This document shows, in pieces, positions 27,923-37,757 of a stretch of DNA of 64,000 nucleotides. A program made the position numbers and the translations under genes. Position 1 is the stretch's first letter, and the number at the start of each line of letters is the position of its first letter. Origin of the DNA: Gammaproteobacteria bacterium (GTDB taxonomy: Bacteria > Pseudomonadota > Gammaproteobacteria > Steroidobacterales > Rariloculaceae); NCBI GenBank assembly GCA_017577365.1, contig PKRJ01000015.1, positions 1 to 64,000 on the forward strand, in the 5' to 3' direction. The notes under the pieces were generated by a model, which did no database searches, was not told the origin of the DNA, and saw only the letters and a list, made by a program, of their open reading frames with translations.

Positions 27923-28414
27923 ATGAGCGCAGCCGCCGAACAACCAGAGGTCCGGATTCGCATGATGCAGCCGGCCGACCTCAAGGCGATCGCCGAGGTC
28001 GAGAAGGCCGCATACGAATTCCCTTGGAGCCTCGAGATCTTTCGCGACTGCCTGCTCGCCGGCTACTACGCGATCGTGCTCGAGCTCGATGGCGTCGTCT
28101 CCGGCTACAGCATCATGTCGATCGCCGCGGGCGAAGCCCACGTGCTCAATCTGTGCGTCCACCCGCGCGTGCAGCACCGCGGCTACGGACGGCGCCTGCT
28201 GAACACGTTGCTCGACAAGGCACGCGACGCCGATGCGGAGAAGGTCTTTCTCGAAGTGCGTCCGTCCAATACCAACGCGTTGTCGCTCTACCGATCCGTC
28301 GGTTTCCAGGAGATCGGCATTCGCCCCGCGTACTATCAGGCGCGCTGGGGCCGGGAAGATGCCGTGATCCTCGCGGCGCAGCTCAAGCCGAAGACGACCG
28401 AAACGTCCGAGTGA
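27923..28414 (+). CDS. rimI: Ribosomal protein S18-alanine N-acetyltransferase
   Basis: A GNAT acetyltransferase of 163 residues that acetylates the N-terminus of ribosomal protein S18. The acetyl-CoA motif is VHPRVQHRGYGRRLLN (motif A), followed by FLEVRPSNTNALSLYRSVGF, which is diagnostic for RimI. It sits between the uracil glycosylase and prfC. A TsaB-like gene, a common neighbour, is absent. Confidence 0.92.
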   Translation: MSAAAEQPEVRIRMMQPADLKAIAEVEKAAYEFPWSLEIFRDCLLAGYYAIVLELDGVVSGYSIMSIAAGEAHVLNLCVHPRVQHRGYGRRLLNTLLDKARDADAEKVFLEVRPSNTNALSLYRSVGFQEIGIRPAYYQARWGREDAVILAAQLKPKTTETSE

Positions 28415-28440
28415 CGGCGATCTCGCACGCCCCCTTCCGG

Positions 28441-28446
28441 TAGAAT
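28441..28446 (+). promoter_or_regulatory. Likely -10 element for prfC
   Basis: TAGAAT lies about 100 nt upstream of the prfC ATG and just before a GC-rich hairpin. Confidence 0.35.
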
Positions 28447-28453
28447 GCACGGC

Positions 28454-28472
28454 CCGCCGCATCCTGCGGCGG
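28454..28472 (+). other. Hairpin in the prfC leader
   Basis: A perfect 8-bp stem CCGCCGCA/TGCGGCGG with a TCC loop lies just downstream of the candidate -10. With no T-tract it is more likely a leader structure than a terminator. Confidence 0.35.
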
Positions 28473-28547
28473 ATCCGCCTCCTCGGAGACTCATGGATAC
28501 CGATTCGCGTCGCGCGCGTGCGCGGGACGCGGGATACCGAAACGCGA

Positions 28548-30146
28548 ATGACCGATTCCCTCGTGCAAGAAATCGAAAAGCGCCGAACGTTCGCGATCAT
28601 CTCGCACCCGGACGCCGGCAAGACGACGCTGACCGAGAAGCTTCTGCTCTTCGGCGGGGCGATCCAATTGGCCGGCGCCGTGAAGGGGCGCAAGGCGCGG
28701 CGTCACGCGACGTCGGACTGGATGCAGCTCGAGCAGGAGCGAGGCATCTCGGTGACGTCGTCGGTGATGCAGTTCCCGTACGCGGGCCGCGTCGTGAATC
28801 TGCTCGACACTCCGGGCCACGAGGACTTCTCCGAGGATACCTATCGCACGCTGACCGCCGTCGACAGCGCGCTGATGGTCATCGACGCCGCGAAGGGCGT
28901 CGAGGAACGCACGATCAAGCTGATGGACGTCTGCCGTCTGCGCACGACGCCGATCATGACGTTCATCAACAAGTTCGACCGCGACGGGCGCGAGCCGCTC
29001 GAGCTGCTCGACGAGATCGAGACGGTGCTGAAGATCGAGTGCGCGCCCGTCACCTGGCCGATCGGCATGGGGCGCGAGTTTCGCGGTCTCTATCACTTGC
29101 TCGAGGATCGGATCTACCTCTATCACGGCCGAGACGGCAGCCGACTGCCGGAGGTCGAGCGCATCGACGGGATCGCGTCGGACGCGGCGAGAGAGCGGCT
29201 CGGCGACGCCGTCGAGCGGATCGTCGAAGAGATCGAGCTGATCCGCGGCGCGAGCGGCGCGTTCGATCGGACGCGCTATCTCGCGGGCGAGCAGACGCCG
29301 GTCTTCTGCGGTGCCGCGATCCACAACATAGGCGTCAAGGAGCTGCTCGACGCGTTCGTCGAGCACGCGCCGCCGCCGCTGCCGCGCGACACCGAGACGC
29401 GTCGCGTCGATCCGCTCGAGCCCACGCTCTCGGGATTCGTCTTCAAGATCCAGGCGAACATGGATCCCGCGCACCGCGACCGGATCGCGTTCATGCGCAT
29501 TTGCTCGGGCAGCTATCGTCCCGGAATGAAATTGCACCACGTCCGCCTCGGCCGCGAGGTTCGCGTCGCCGACGCGATCACGTTCATGGCCGCGGATCGG
29601 CAGCACGTCGAGGAGGCGTACGCGGGCGACATCATCGGGCTGCACAATCACGGCACGATCAACATCGGCGACAGCTTCACCGAGGGCGAGCGCCTGGTGT
29701 TCACGGGCATTCCGGATTTCGCGCCCGAGCTGTTCCGCCGCGCCGTGCTCAGGGATCCGCTGAAGCTGAAAGCGCTGCAGAAAGGACTCGCGCAGCTCTG
29801 CGAGGAAGGCGCGACGCAGCTGTTCAGGCCGCTGACGAGCAACGACCTCATCTTGGGCGCGGTCGGTCCGCTGCAGTTCGACGTCGCGGCGTTCCGCCTC
29901 AAGGACGAGTACCGCGTCGACTGCGTGTTCGAAGGCGTGAACGTCGTGACCGCGCGATGGGTGCGTTCCTCGAATCGCGCGAAGCTCGAGGAGTTCAAGA
30001 AGCGTCTCGCGGCGAATCTCGCCGAGGACCACGCGGGAGAGCTCGTCTATCTCGCGCCGTCGACGGTCAGTCTGAGCTTGACGCGCGAGCGTTGGCCCGA
30101 GATCGAGTTTCACGAGACGCGCGATCGCCGCAGCGCCGCCGCGTAG
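28548..30146 (+). CDS. prfC: Peptide chain release factor 3
   Basis: A translational GTPase that recycles RF1/RF2 after termination. About 532 residues, close to the 529 of E. coli. G1 is SHPDAGKTTLTEKLL, switch II DTPGHEDFSEDTYR, G4 NKFDRDG, followed by domain II (GFVFKIQANMDPAHRDRIAF) and the C-terminal domain III. I chose the ATG giving MTDSLVQEIEK; ten upstream codons in frame are not conserved-looking. It is separated from rimI by its own promoter and hairpin. Confidence 0.97.
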   Translation: MTDSLVQEIEKRRTFAIISHPDAGKTTLTEKLLLFGGAIQLAGAVKGRKARRHATSDWMQLEQERGISVTSSVMQFPYAGRVVNLLDTPGHEDFSEDTYRTLTAVDSALMVIDAAKGVEERTIKLMDVCRLRTTPIMTFINKFDRDGREPLELLDEIETVLKIECAPVTWPIGMGREFRGLYHLLEDRIYLYHGRDGSRLPEVERIDGIASDAARERLGDAVERIVEEIELIRGASGAFDRTRYLAGEQTPVFCGAAIHNIGVKELLDAFVEHAPPPLPRDTETRRVDPLEPTLSGFVFKIQANMDPAHRDRIAFMRICSGSYRPGMKLHHVRLGREVRVADAITFMAADRQHVEEAYAGDIIGLHNHGTINIGDSFTEGERLVFTGIPDFAPELFRRAVLRDPLKLKALQKGLAQLCEEGATQLFRPLTSNDLILGAVGPLQFDVAAFRLKDEYRVDCVFEGVNVVTARWVRSSNRAKLEEFKKRLAANLAEDHAGELVYLAPSTVSLSLTRERWPEIEFHETRDRRSAAA

Positions 30147-30155
30147 CTTCGCGAG

Positions 30156-32159
30156 TCACGCGCGGGCATGCGCCGGCCGCCGCGGGCGGCGCGGCCTGAA
30201 GTGCCGCACGAGCGCTTCGAGTCGCCGTAAGGCATGGCCGTTGCGGTCGGGCCCGTAGCGCGCGGCGAGATACGCCGCGGCGATCCGACGGACCGCCGCC
30301 GCCTCTCCGGGCAACGCGAGCGCGGCGCGCTCGGCGAATGCGCTCGGCGTCTCGTGCGGCGCCGGCGGGCGGATCCCGTATCGGCGGAGACGCCGGACGA
30401 AGCGGTCGAACGCTCGCACGACGGGATCGTGCACGCGACGCATGCGCGACCCGAGCGCGTGACCGATCGTGAGCAGCGCGAGGATCGCCGCGACGGCGAC
30501 GGCCGCGGTTCCGAGCAGCCGAGCCGCGCTCGGCGAGACGAAGCCGAGCCGCTCGAGGAACATGCGCTGGGACGCTTGACCGTACCCGACGACGACCTCG
30601 TACCAGCGCATCTCGAACGTATCCCAGAGATGCCGCATCGTGCGAATCAAGCCGACGCGGCCGATCGCCGAGCCGAGACCCGCGATCGCCGACGCGGCGC
30701 CGCGCTCGATCCGCTCCGGCGCGATCGCGGCGGTCGGATCGATCCGAACCCAGCCGCGATCCTCGAGCCAGACCTCGGTCCACGCGTGCGCGTCGGATTG
30801 CCGCACGACGTAATAGCCGCCGAAGCCGTTGCGCTCTCCGCCGTGGTAGCCCGTCACGACGCGCGCCGGCATGCCGGCCGCGCGCAACATGATCGCGAGC
30901 GCCGACGCGTAGTGCTCGCAGAAGCCTTCGCGCGTGTCGAACAGGAATTCGTCGACGGGCTGCGCACCGAGGCGCGCGGGCCGCAAGGTGTAGCGGAACG
31001 GCTCCCGCGTGAAGTGGTCGAGCGCGCGGCGAATCAGCGCCTCACCGGCGAGACCTTGTGCCTTCCAATCGGCGACGAGCGCGACGGTGCGCGGGCTCGA
31101 GCCTTCCGGCACGTAGGTGAGGCGATGCCGCTCGTAGAGGCCCGGCGGTTCGAGCGTGCGGTAGCGCGTGTGCGAGACCACGCGGTAATCGAGGCGTCGT
31201 CCGCGGTCGCGGCGCGTCCGGGCGACGAGCTGATAGTCCGACGTCATCACGAGCCGCCCGGGCTCGCTCCAGCTCCGTGGCATGTCGAGCGCGAAGGTCC
31301 AACCGGGCGTGCCGGGCTCGAGCAGCACGCGATACTCGACCGGCGCGCCGAGATACTCGACGCGCGGCGGCTCGTCGAGCCGGTGCGCGAACCCGCGCGT
31401 CCACGTCCGTCCGTCGAACTCGGCGAGGACCGGGCCGCGCCAATAGAGCTCGCCGAGCGGCGGAGGCTCGCCCTCGAACTCGACGCGGAACGCGATCTCG
31501 TCGGACAGCACGAGATGGCTGATGTCGCCGGGAGTCATCGAGTCCGACAAGCCGGTCGCGCCGCTTCCGGGCGCGGTCGGCAGCGCCCAGAGCGGGCCGG
31601 GCAGGCGAGGGAAGAGCACGAAGAGCACGAGCATGACCGGCACCGCCTTCACGAGAAGGCCGGCGGCGACGCCGAGCGTGCGCGCGGACGGCAGCAGCGG
31701 GCCGCCGCGGCCGAGCTGCACGAGACCCGCGGTGGTGACGAGGACGAAGACGATGAGATAGGCGCCGACCAGCGGGCTTTGATGCTCGAGCAGGCTCGCG
31801 AAGACGAGGAAATAGCTGATGATCATCAGCAAGACCTCGTCGCGGTGCGTCCTCGTCTCGACGAGCTTGAGCGCGACCATGGCGACGAGCAGCGCGCTGC
31901 CGGCGATGACGCCGTTGATCGTGCGGAACTCGGCGATCACGCCCGAGAACGCGGCGGCCGCGAGCACGATGCGCAGCGCCCGTCCGGGGGTGCGCCAGCC
32001 GAAACGGTCGGCGGCGAGCCGCCACGCCGCGGCGGCGAGCAGCAACGCCGGCAGCCAAGCGGGGAGCAGCGACCAATGCGGCAGGCTCGCCGCGACGACG
32101 ACGCCGGCCGACCACACGAGGCGTGCCCGGGTCGAGACCGGAGGCGTTACGGCGCTCAT
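30156..32159 (-). CDS. TgpA-type membrane transglutaminase-like protein
   Basis: A 667-residue membrane protein. Five to six N-terminal helices (residues about 12-190) precede a large periplasmic domain (DUF3488) and a transglutaminase-like core with the triad Cys (TREGFCEHYASAL), His (SDAHAWTEVW) and Asp (VRIDPTAA), then a further helix near 555 and a DUF4129-like cytoplasmic tail. It is the third gene of a MoxR-DUF58-TgpA unit. It overlaps the DUF58 stop by 4 bp. Its peptide substrate is unknown. Confidence 0.92.
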   Translation of the reverse strand: MSAVTPPVSTRARLVWSAGVVVAASLPHWSLLPAWLPALLLAAAAWRLAADRFGWRTPGRALRIVLAAAAFSGVIAEFRTINGVIAGSALLVAMVALKLVETRTHRDEVLLMIISYFLVFASLLEHQSPLVGAYLIVFVLVTTAGLVQLGRGGPLLPSARTLGVAAGLLVKAVPVMLVLFVLFPRLPGPLWALPTAPGSGATGLSDSMTPGDISHLVLSDEIAFRVEFEGEPPPLGELYWRGPVLAEFDGRTWTRGFAHRLDEPPRVEYLGAPVEYRVLLEPGTPGWTFALDMPRSWSEPGRLVMTSDYQLVARTRRDRGRRLDYRVVSHTRYRTLEPPGLYERHRLTYVPEGSSPRTVALVADWKAQGLAGEALIRRALDHFTREPFRYTLRPARLGAQPVDEFLFDTREGFCEHYASALAIMLRAAGMPARVVTGYHGGERNGFGGYYVVRQSDAHAWTEVWLEDRGWVRIDPTAAIAPERIERGAASAIAGLGSAIGRVGLIRTMRHLWDTFEMRWYEVVVGYGQASQRMFLERLGFVSPSAARLLGTAAVAVAAILALLTIGHALGSRMRRVHDPVVRAFDRFVRRLRRYGIRPPAPHETPSAFAERAALALPGEAAAVRRIAAAYLAARYGPDRNGHALRRLEALVRHFRPRRPRRPAHARA

Positions 32160-33193
32160 TGCCGGTCCTCGCTTGCCGCGGGGAAGAGGGCGAGCGCCTC
32201 GAGGCAGCGATGCAGATGGGATTCGCCGGAGCCGATAGGCACCGTTTGGCCGGGCAGGCGAAGACCGAAGCTCATGCCCTCGGCGGCCGCGTCGAGGCAC
32301 CAGCGCGCGAGCACGGACAGGCGCTGCTCGGGATCCTTGCCCGGGGCTTCGTCGTAGTCGAGCACGTCGACGCGGTCGCCGCCGCCCGCGAACTCTTTGA
32401 GAAGCAGCTCGTCGGTGCGCGCATAGGCCTTCCACGCGATGCGCCGCGGCGGATCGCCCGGCAGCGCGTTGCGCAGCCCCGCGAAATCCGCGTCGCCGCG
32501 TTCCGCCGTGTCGCTGCCGCGCTCCGTGCGCGTCGCGGGCCGCGGGATGCCGGGGGGCGCGGGCTCGGGATAGACGATGCAGGCGATATCCATGCGCGCG
32601 TAAGTCCACGCGCGAAAGAGCGCGCCGGGATGCCGCGTCGCGATCGAGAAGCGCGGCGCCTCGAGGCGTCCGCGACGCGTCGCGGGCACGCCGAACGCGA
32701 TGACGACGCTCTCGCCGGCGGGAACGTCGACCGGACCGAACTCTCGGCCTTCCGCGCCGAGCGCGATCTCGTAGCGGGGGACGCGCCCCGGATTCGAAAG
32801 CCGCAGCCGGAAGCGCGCCTCGCCGCCGGCGAAAACGGGCGAGGCGCCGGCGAACGAAACTTCGAGCCCGAGCAAGTTCGCGTGGCAGTGGTGCAGCATC
32901 GCGACGCCCAAGCCCACGAGCAGAAAGGTCAGCGCGAAGCCCAAGCTTGCGCTGTAGTTGATCGATGCGAACAGCATCGCGAGGACCACGCCGCCGAACG
33001 CCAGCCCGAAGCGAGTCGGAAGGATGTAGATGCGCCTGCGCCCGAGCACGAACGACGGCGGGTCCGACGGCCGACCGCGCGCAAGCCACGCGGCGAGGCG
33101 TCCCTTCGACAGGATTTCCGCAAGCGAGCGCGTTGCCGCTTGCGGCTTAGGGAACGCGAACCGCTTGGAGAACGGCGACGCCGACGTGGCCAC
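32156..33193 (-). CDS. DUF58 domain protein (VWA-like, MoxR-associated)
   Basis: A 345-residue membrane-anchored protein. Two adjacent hydrophobic helices (about 62-100) are followed by a beta-rich domain and the DUF58 signature DFAGLRNALPGDPPRRIAWKAYART near residues 240-264. DUF58 proteins are related to von Willebrand A domains and are thought to act with MoxR ATPases. Here it lies between moxR and the transglutaminase gene and overlaps both, by 47 bp and 4 bp. Confidence 0.9.
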   Translation of the reverse strand: MATSASPFSKRFAFPKPQAATRSLAEILSKGRLAAWLARGRPSDPPSFVLGRRRIYILPTRFGLAFGGVVLAMLFASINYSASLGFALTFLLVGLGVAMLHHCHANLLGLEVSFAGASPVFAGGEARFRLRLSNPGRVPRYEIALGAEGREFGPVDVPAGESVVIAFGVPATRRGRLEAPRFSIATRHPGALFRAWTYARMDIACIVYPEPAPPGIPRPATRTERGSDTAERGDADFAGLRNALPGDPPRRIAWKAYARTDELLLKEFAGGGDRVDVLDYDEAPGKDPEQRLSVLARWCLDAAAEGMSFGLRLPGQTVPIGSGESHLHRCLEALALFPAASEDRQ

Positions 33194-34106
33194 GGGATTC
33201 GGGCGGCAGTTTCGACACGGGCTCGAGCCGATGCGCGACGACGCTCGGGAAGACCGCTTGCACGTCCTCGGGGTAGACGCCCGAGTGTCCGTGCATCAGG
33301 GCCCACGCCTGCGCGGCGCGCACGAGCGCGATGCCGGCGCGCGGCGAGAGGCCCGCGACGAACTCGCCGCACGAGCGCGTGTGCTCGATGAGCGCCTGGA
33401 CGTAGTCGAGGATCGGCTCGGAGAGGTGCACCTTCGGCACCTGCTCCTGGATGCGCAGCAGCGCGTCGACCGAAAGGCAAGGCTCGAGCTCGGCGACGAG
33501 CTCGCGGCGTTCGCTGCCCGCCAGCAGCTGCCGCTCGGCGGCGCGGCCGGGATAGCCGAGCTCGATCTGCATCAGGAAACGGTCGAGCTGCGACTCGGGC
33601 AGCGGGAACGTGCCGATCTGGTGCGACGGATTGCGCGTGCCGATGACGAAGAACGGTGCCGGCAACGCATACGTCGCGCCGTCGGCCGTGACCTGACGCT
33701 CCTCCATCGCTTCGAGCAGCGCGCTCTGCGCTTTCGGCGTCGCGCGGTTGATCTCGTCGGCGAGCACGACCTGCGAGAACAACGGCCCCTTGTGGAACTC
33801 GAACCGGCCGGTCGCGCGGTTGTATACCGAGACGCCGATGACGTCGGCGGGCAAGAGATCGCTCGTGAACTGCACGCGCTGGAAGCTCAAGTCCAGCGCT
33901 TTCGCGAGGGCGTGGGCGAGCGTCGTCTTGCCGACGCCGGGCAGATCCTCGATCAGCAGATGGCCGCGTGCGAGCAGGCATGCGACGGCGAGGCGGATCT
34001 GCACCGTCTTGCCGACGATGATGCGGTCGAGCGTTTCGACGACGCGGGCGATCAGCGGCGCGGCCGAGCTTTCGGTCCGCGCCGCGCGTAACGGCGGAGT
34101 GGACAT
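33147..34106 (-). CDS. MoxR-family AAA+ ATPase
   Basis: A chaperone-like AAA+ ATPase of 319 residues. Walker A is EDLPGVGKTTLAHALA near residue 55, Walker B VVLADEINRATPKAQSALLEAMEE, sensor 1 FFVIGTRNP, arginine finger LPESQLDRF and sensor 2 LSPRAGIALVRAAQAWA. MoxR proteins typically activate or assemble partner proteins; the overlapping DUF58 gene is the likely partner. The C-terminal 47 bp overlap the DUF58 start. Confidence 0.95.
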   Translation of the reverse strand: MSTPPLRAARTESSAAPLIARVVETLDRIIVGKTVQIRLAVACLLARGHLLIEDLPGVGKTTLAHALAKALDLSFQRVQFTSDLLPADVIGVSVYNRATGRFEFHKGPLFSQVVLADEINRATPKAQSALLEAMEERQVTADGATYALPAPFFVIGTRNPSHQIGTFPLPESQLDRFLMQIELGYPGRAAERQLLAGSERRELVAELEPCLSVDALLRIQEQVPKVHLSEPILDYVQALIEHTRSCGEFVAGLSPRAGIALVRAAQAWALMHGHSGVYPEDVQAVFPSVVAHRLEPVSKLPPESRGHVGVAVLQAVRVP

Positions 34107-34209
34107 GGCGTGATGTTCGCCGAACCTCGCCGTACGGGATACTGTTCAGTCGTCTATTTGTGACTCATTGCGCAGCTTGACGCGGGCGGCACTCGTCGAG
34201 CGGCGGCCG

Positions 34210-36975
34210 TCAGGCGATCTCGTCGAGCCGCTCGAGCTGACCGCGAAGCCGCTCGATCCGCTGCTCGAGCTCGGCGACGCGCTCGCGCTCCTTCGCGACC
34301 ACGTCGGCCGGCGCGTTCGCGACGAACGCGGCGTTATCGAGCTTGCGGCGGCCCTTCTCGAGATCCGCGCTGGCCCGCTCGAGCTGCTTACCGAGGCGCT
34401 CGCGCTCGGCGCCGATATCGACGAGCCCCGCGAGCGGCACGAGGAGCTGCATGTCGCCGACGAGCGCGGTCGCGGCACCGCGCACCGCCGATGCCGATTC
34501 GACTTCGGAGATCTCGGCGAGCACCGCGAGGCGCTCGAGATAGGCGCGATGCCGCGCAACGCGATCGCGGTCCGTCGCGTTCGCACCCGCGAGCTTCACG
34601 ACGAGCCGCTGCGACGGCGAGATGTTCATTTCGCCGCGGATCTGACGGATGCCGACGACGAAGCTCTGCAGCCACTCCATCTCGGCTTCGGCCTCGGCGT
34701 CGACCGCGTAGTCCTCGGGCCGCGGCAGCGGCGTGAGCATGATCGTCTCGCCCTTCGCGCCGGTCGCGGCGGCGAGCTTGAGCCACAGGTCCTCGGTCAC
34801 GAACGGCGCCAGCGGATGCAGCAGCTTCAGAAGCGCATCGAGCGTCTCCGCGAGCGTCGCGCGCGTCGACGCGACCTCGCGCGGGTCGGCGTCGCTGGCC
34901 TGCAAGACCGGCTTCGTGAGCTCGAGATACCAGTCGCAGAGCTCGTGCCACGCGAAGTCGTAGAGCGCCTGCGTCATGAGATCGAAGCGGTACGCCGCGA
35001 CCGCATCGTGCGCGGCCCGCACCGCGCGGGCGAGGCGCGATCGGATCCAGCGGTCCGCGACCGTCGGCTTGCGCTCGCCGGCCGGCACGCCTCGCGCGAG
35101 GTGCGACAGCACGTAGCTCGTCGCGTTCCACAGCTTGTTGCAGAAGCGGTGATAGCCGTCGACGCGGCCGAGATCGAAGCGGATGTCGCGGCCCGTCGTC
35201 GCGAGCGACGCGAAAGTCAGGCGCAGCGCGTCGGCGCCGAACGCGGGAATGCCGTTCGGAAACTCCTTGCGCGTCGTCGCCTCGATCTTCGACTTCAGAT
35301 GCGTCTGCATCAGGCCTTCGGTGCGCTTGGCGACGAGGCCTTCGAGGTCGATGCCGTCGACGACGTCGAGCGGGTCGAGGATATTGCCCTTCGACTTCGA
35401 CATCTTCTGGCCTTCCGCGTCGCGCACGAGGCCGTGGATATAGACCTCGCGGAACGGCACGTCGCCCGCGAACTTCAGCCCCATCATGATCATCCGAGCG
35501 ACCCAGAAGAAGATGATGTCGAAGCCCGTGACGAGGACGTTCGTCGGGTACCAGGTCTTCAATGCCTCGGTCTTGTCCGGCCAGCCGAGCGTCGAGAACG
35601 GCCAGAGCGCGGACGAGAACCACGTATCGAGCACGTCCTCGTCCTGACGAAGAGGCAGGTCCGGCGGAAGGTTGTTCTTCGCGCGCGCGTCGGCCTCGTC
35701 GCGCCCGACGTAGATGCGCCCTTGGTCGTCGTACCATGCCGGAATACGGTGGCCCCACCAGAGCTGGCGCGAGATGCACCAGTCCTGGATGTTGCGCATC
35801 CATTCGAAATAGGTCTTCGACCAGTTCTCGGGGACGAAACGCACGCGGCCGTCCTCGACCGCCGCGATCGCGGCCTCGGCGAGCGGCTTCGTGCGCACGT
35901 ACCACTGATCCGTGAGATACGGCTCGACGACCGCACCGCTGCGGTCGCCGCGCGGAATCATCGAGACGTGATCGTCGATGCCGTCGAGCAGGCCGAGCGC
36001 CTGCATTTCCGCGACGATCTTCTCGCGCGCGACGAAGCGGTCGAGCCCGCGATACGCCTCGGGTGTGTTGTCGTTGAGCGCCGCGTTCTCGTCGAACACG
36101 TTGATCATCGGCAGGCCGTGCCGGAGGCCCACCTCGTAGTCGTTGAAGTCGTGCGCCGGCGTGATCTTGACGCAGCCCGTGCCGAACTCGGGATCGACGT
36201 ACTCGTCCGCGATGATCGGGATCGTGCGCTCGGCGATGGGCAAGCGCACGGCTTTGCCGATCAGGTGCCGATAGCGCTCGTCGTCCGGATGCACGGCCAC
36301 CGCGGTATCGCCGAGCATCGTCTCGGGCCGGGTCGTTGCGACGACGAGATAGCCGTTACCCTCCGCGAGGGGATAGCGGAAGCGCCAGAGCTTGCCTTTT
36401 TCCTCGCTGCTCAGCACCTCGAGGTCGGACAGCGCGGTGTGCAGCACCGGGTCCCAGTTCACGAGGCGTTTGCCGCGGTAGATCAGGCCTTCGTCGTAGA
36501 GCCTGACGAACACCTCGACGACCGCGCGCGACAGCCCCTCGTCCATCGTGAACCGATCGCGCGACCAGTCGACGGACGCGCCGAGCCGGCGCATCTGCCT
36601 CGAGATCGTGCCGCCCGAGCGTTCCTTCCACTGCCAGACGCGCTCGACGAATTTCTCGCGGCCGAGCTCGCGGCGCGACGTCCCCTCGGCGTTCAAGAGC
36701 CGCTCGACGACCATCTGCGTCGCGATGCCGGCGTGGTCCGTGCCCGGCTGCCACAGCACGTTGCGGCCGAGCATGCGGTGCCAGCGGATCAGCGCGTCCA
36801 TGATCGTGTGCTGGAACGCGTGCCCCATGTGCAGCGTGCCGGTGACGTTCGGCGGCGGGATGACGATGCAGTAGGGTTCGCCGCGACCCGACGGCGCGAA
36901 GTAGCCGGCGCGCTCCCACCGGGCGTAATGGTTCGACTCGACCTCGACCTCCGCGGGCCGGTATCCCTTGCTCAA
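34210..36975 (-). CDS. valS: Valyl-tRNA synthetase
   Basis: A class I synthetase of 921 residues with editing domain and C-terminal coiled-coil arm. HMGH is in NVTGTLHMGHAF near residue 45, KMSKSKGN near 525, the CP1 editing domain spans about 190-400, and the anticodon domain runs from about 610. The last 65 residues form the Arg/Glu-rich coiled coil that clamps tRNA. It lies downstream of pepA-holC, the gammaproteobacterial order. Confidence 0.97.
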   Translation of the reverse strand: MSKGYRPAEVEVESNHYARWERAGYFAPSGRGEPYCIVIPPPNVTGTLHMGHAFQHTIMDALIRWHRMLGRNVLWQPGTDHAGIATQMVVERLLNAEGTSRRELGREKFVERVWQWKERSGGTISRQMRRLGASVDWSRDRFTMDEGLSRAVVEVFVRLYDEGLIYRGKRLVNWDPVLHTALSDLEVLSSEEKGKLWRFRYPLAEGNGYLVVATTRPETMLGDTAVAVHPDDERYRHLIGKAVRLPIAERTIPIIADEYVDPEFGTGCVKITPAHDFNDYEVGLRHGLPMINVFDENAALNDNTPEAYRGLDRFVAREKIVAEMQALGLLDGIDDHVSMIPRGDRSGAVVEPYLTDQWYVRTKPLAEAAIAAVEDGRVRFVPENWSKTYFEWMRNIQDWCISRQLWWGHRIPAWYDDQGRIYVGRDEADARAKNNLPPDLPLRQDEDVLDTWFSSALWPFSTLGWPDKTEALKTWYPTNVLVTGFDIIFFWVARMIMMGLKFAGDVPFREVYIHGLVRDAEGQKMSKSKGNILDPLDVVDGIDLEGLVAKRTEGLMQTHLKSKIEATTRKEFPNGIPAFGADALRLTFASLATTGRDIRFDLGRVDGYHRFCNKLWNATSYVLSHLARGVPAGERKPTVADRWIRSRLARAVRAAHDAVAAYRFDLMTQALYDFAWHELCDWYLELTKPVLQASDADPREVASTRATLAETLDALLKLLHPLAPFVTEDLWLKLAAATGAKGETIMLTPLPRPEDYAVDAEAEAEMEWLQSFVVGIRQIRGEMNISPSQRLVVKLAGANATDRDRVARHRAYLERLAVLAEISEVESASAVRGAATALVGDMQLLVPLAGLVDIGAERERLGKQLERASADLEKGRRKLDNAAFVANAPADVVAKERERVAELEQRIERLRGQLERLDEIA

Positions 36976-37023
36976 CTTCCCAACCTCCGTGGTTCCGTGC
37001 GTCGCGGCCGGCCACGTACCCGC

Positions 37024-37320
37024 TCAGGCCGGCCGGCCGCTGTTCCCTTCAGTCTCCAGATGCTCGCGCAGAATCGAGTCGATCAGCTCGGGCAGCGCCT
37101 CTCGGAGCCGACTCGTGATTTGCTCGAGGAGATGCGCCTCCATCTCGGCGAAGGCGTTGCGCATCAGCTCCTCGGCCAACGCGAACGTTGCGGCGGCGAG
37201 CCGCGTCTGAAGCTCCGCGACGAGCGCGTCGGTGAACGTAGGATACCCGGGAACGGCGTGGTCGAGGTCGGTGACCACGTCGGTCAGCACGGGAATGGCC
37301 GAATCGAGGGGGTCGTGCAT
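37024..37320 (-). CDS. Small helical protein between holC and valS
   Basis: A 98-residue acidic, helical protein starting MHDPLDSAIPVLTDVV. No signal peptide or catalytic motif is seen. A short protein of unknown function (a DUF2486-like position) occurs between holC and valS in several proteobacteria, which supports it being real. The ATG overlaps the holC stop by one base (TGATG). The amphipathic helices suggest oligomerisation or a polymerase-linked role, which is speculative. Confidence 0.65.
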   Translation of the reverse strand: MHDPLDSAIPVLTDVVTDLDHAVPGYPTFTDALVAELQTRLAAATFALAEELMRNAFAEMEAHLLEQITSRLREALPELIDSILREHLETEGNSGRPA

Positions 37321-37757
37321 CAGGCTCTGATCTGGTGGGTTTTCAGCGAATAGCCCCGATCCCGATAGAAGCGATAGCGTTCGCGTCCCTGTGCACGCCG
37401 AGATGCGTCGCCGTCGACGATCTCCGCAAGCCGCGCGTAGCGGCTGAAATACTCCGGCACGTCGCTCGCGAGGTTGATCAGCAGGTCCCAGCGATCGCCG
37501 ACCGGCCCCGGCCCGTCGTCGATCACGACCGGCTCGAGCAGCGGCTCCCGCGCGTCGCTGGCGAGCCGATGGGGCAGGAAGCTCCCCTGCGAGAACGTCC
37601 ACAGCAACTCGTCGAGCGTTTTCGCCTCGACCGGCGAGCTCGGACGGATCAGCACCGCGAGGCCTCGGTCGGCGGCCTTGTCGGCGAGACGGCAAGCGAA
37701 CGTCAGCCGGAATTCGTCCGATGCACGGTCGAGGATATAGAAGTCGATCTCGGTCAC
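37320..37757 (-). CDS. holC: DNA polymerase III chi subunit
   Basis: The chi subunit links the clamp loader to SSB. The 145-residue protein opens TEIDFYILDRASDEFRLTFACRLADKA and contains LLWTFSQGSFLPHRL and DRWDLLINLASDVPEYFSRYARLAEIVDGD, both typical of HolC. It starts at GTG 37757, overlapping the pepA stop as GTGA. Gene order pepA-holC-valS supports the call. Confidence 0.95.
   Translation of the reverse strand: MTEIDFYILDRASDEFRLTFACRLADKAADRGLAVLIRPSSPVEAKTLDELLWTFSQGSFLPHRLASDAREPLLEPVVIDDGPGPVGDRWDLLINLASDVPEYFSRYARLAEIVDGDASRRAQGRERYRFYRDRGYSLKTHQIRA

Noticed and set aside
34168..37353. A 1061-codon plus-strand frame over valS
   Set aside because: It is the antisense of valS and has no homologous features. 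The valS frame has complete catalytic motifs.
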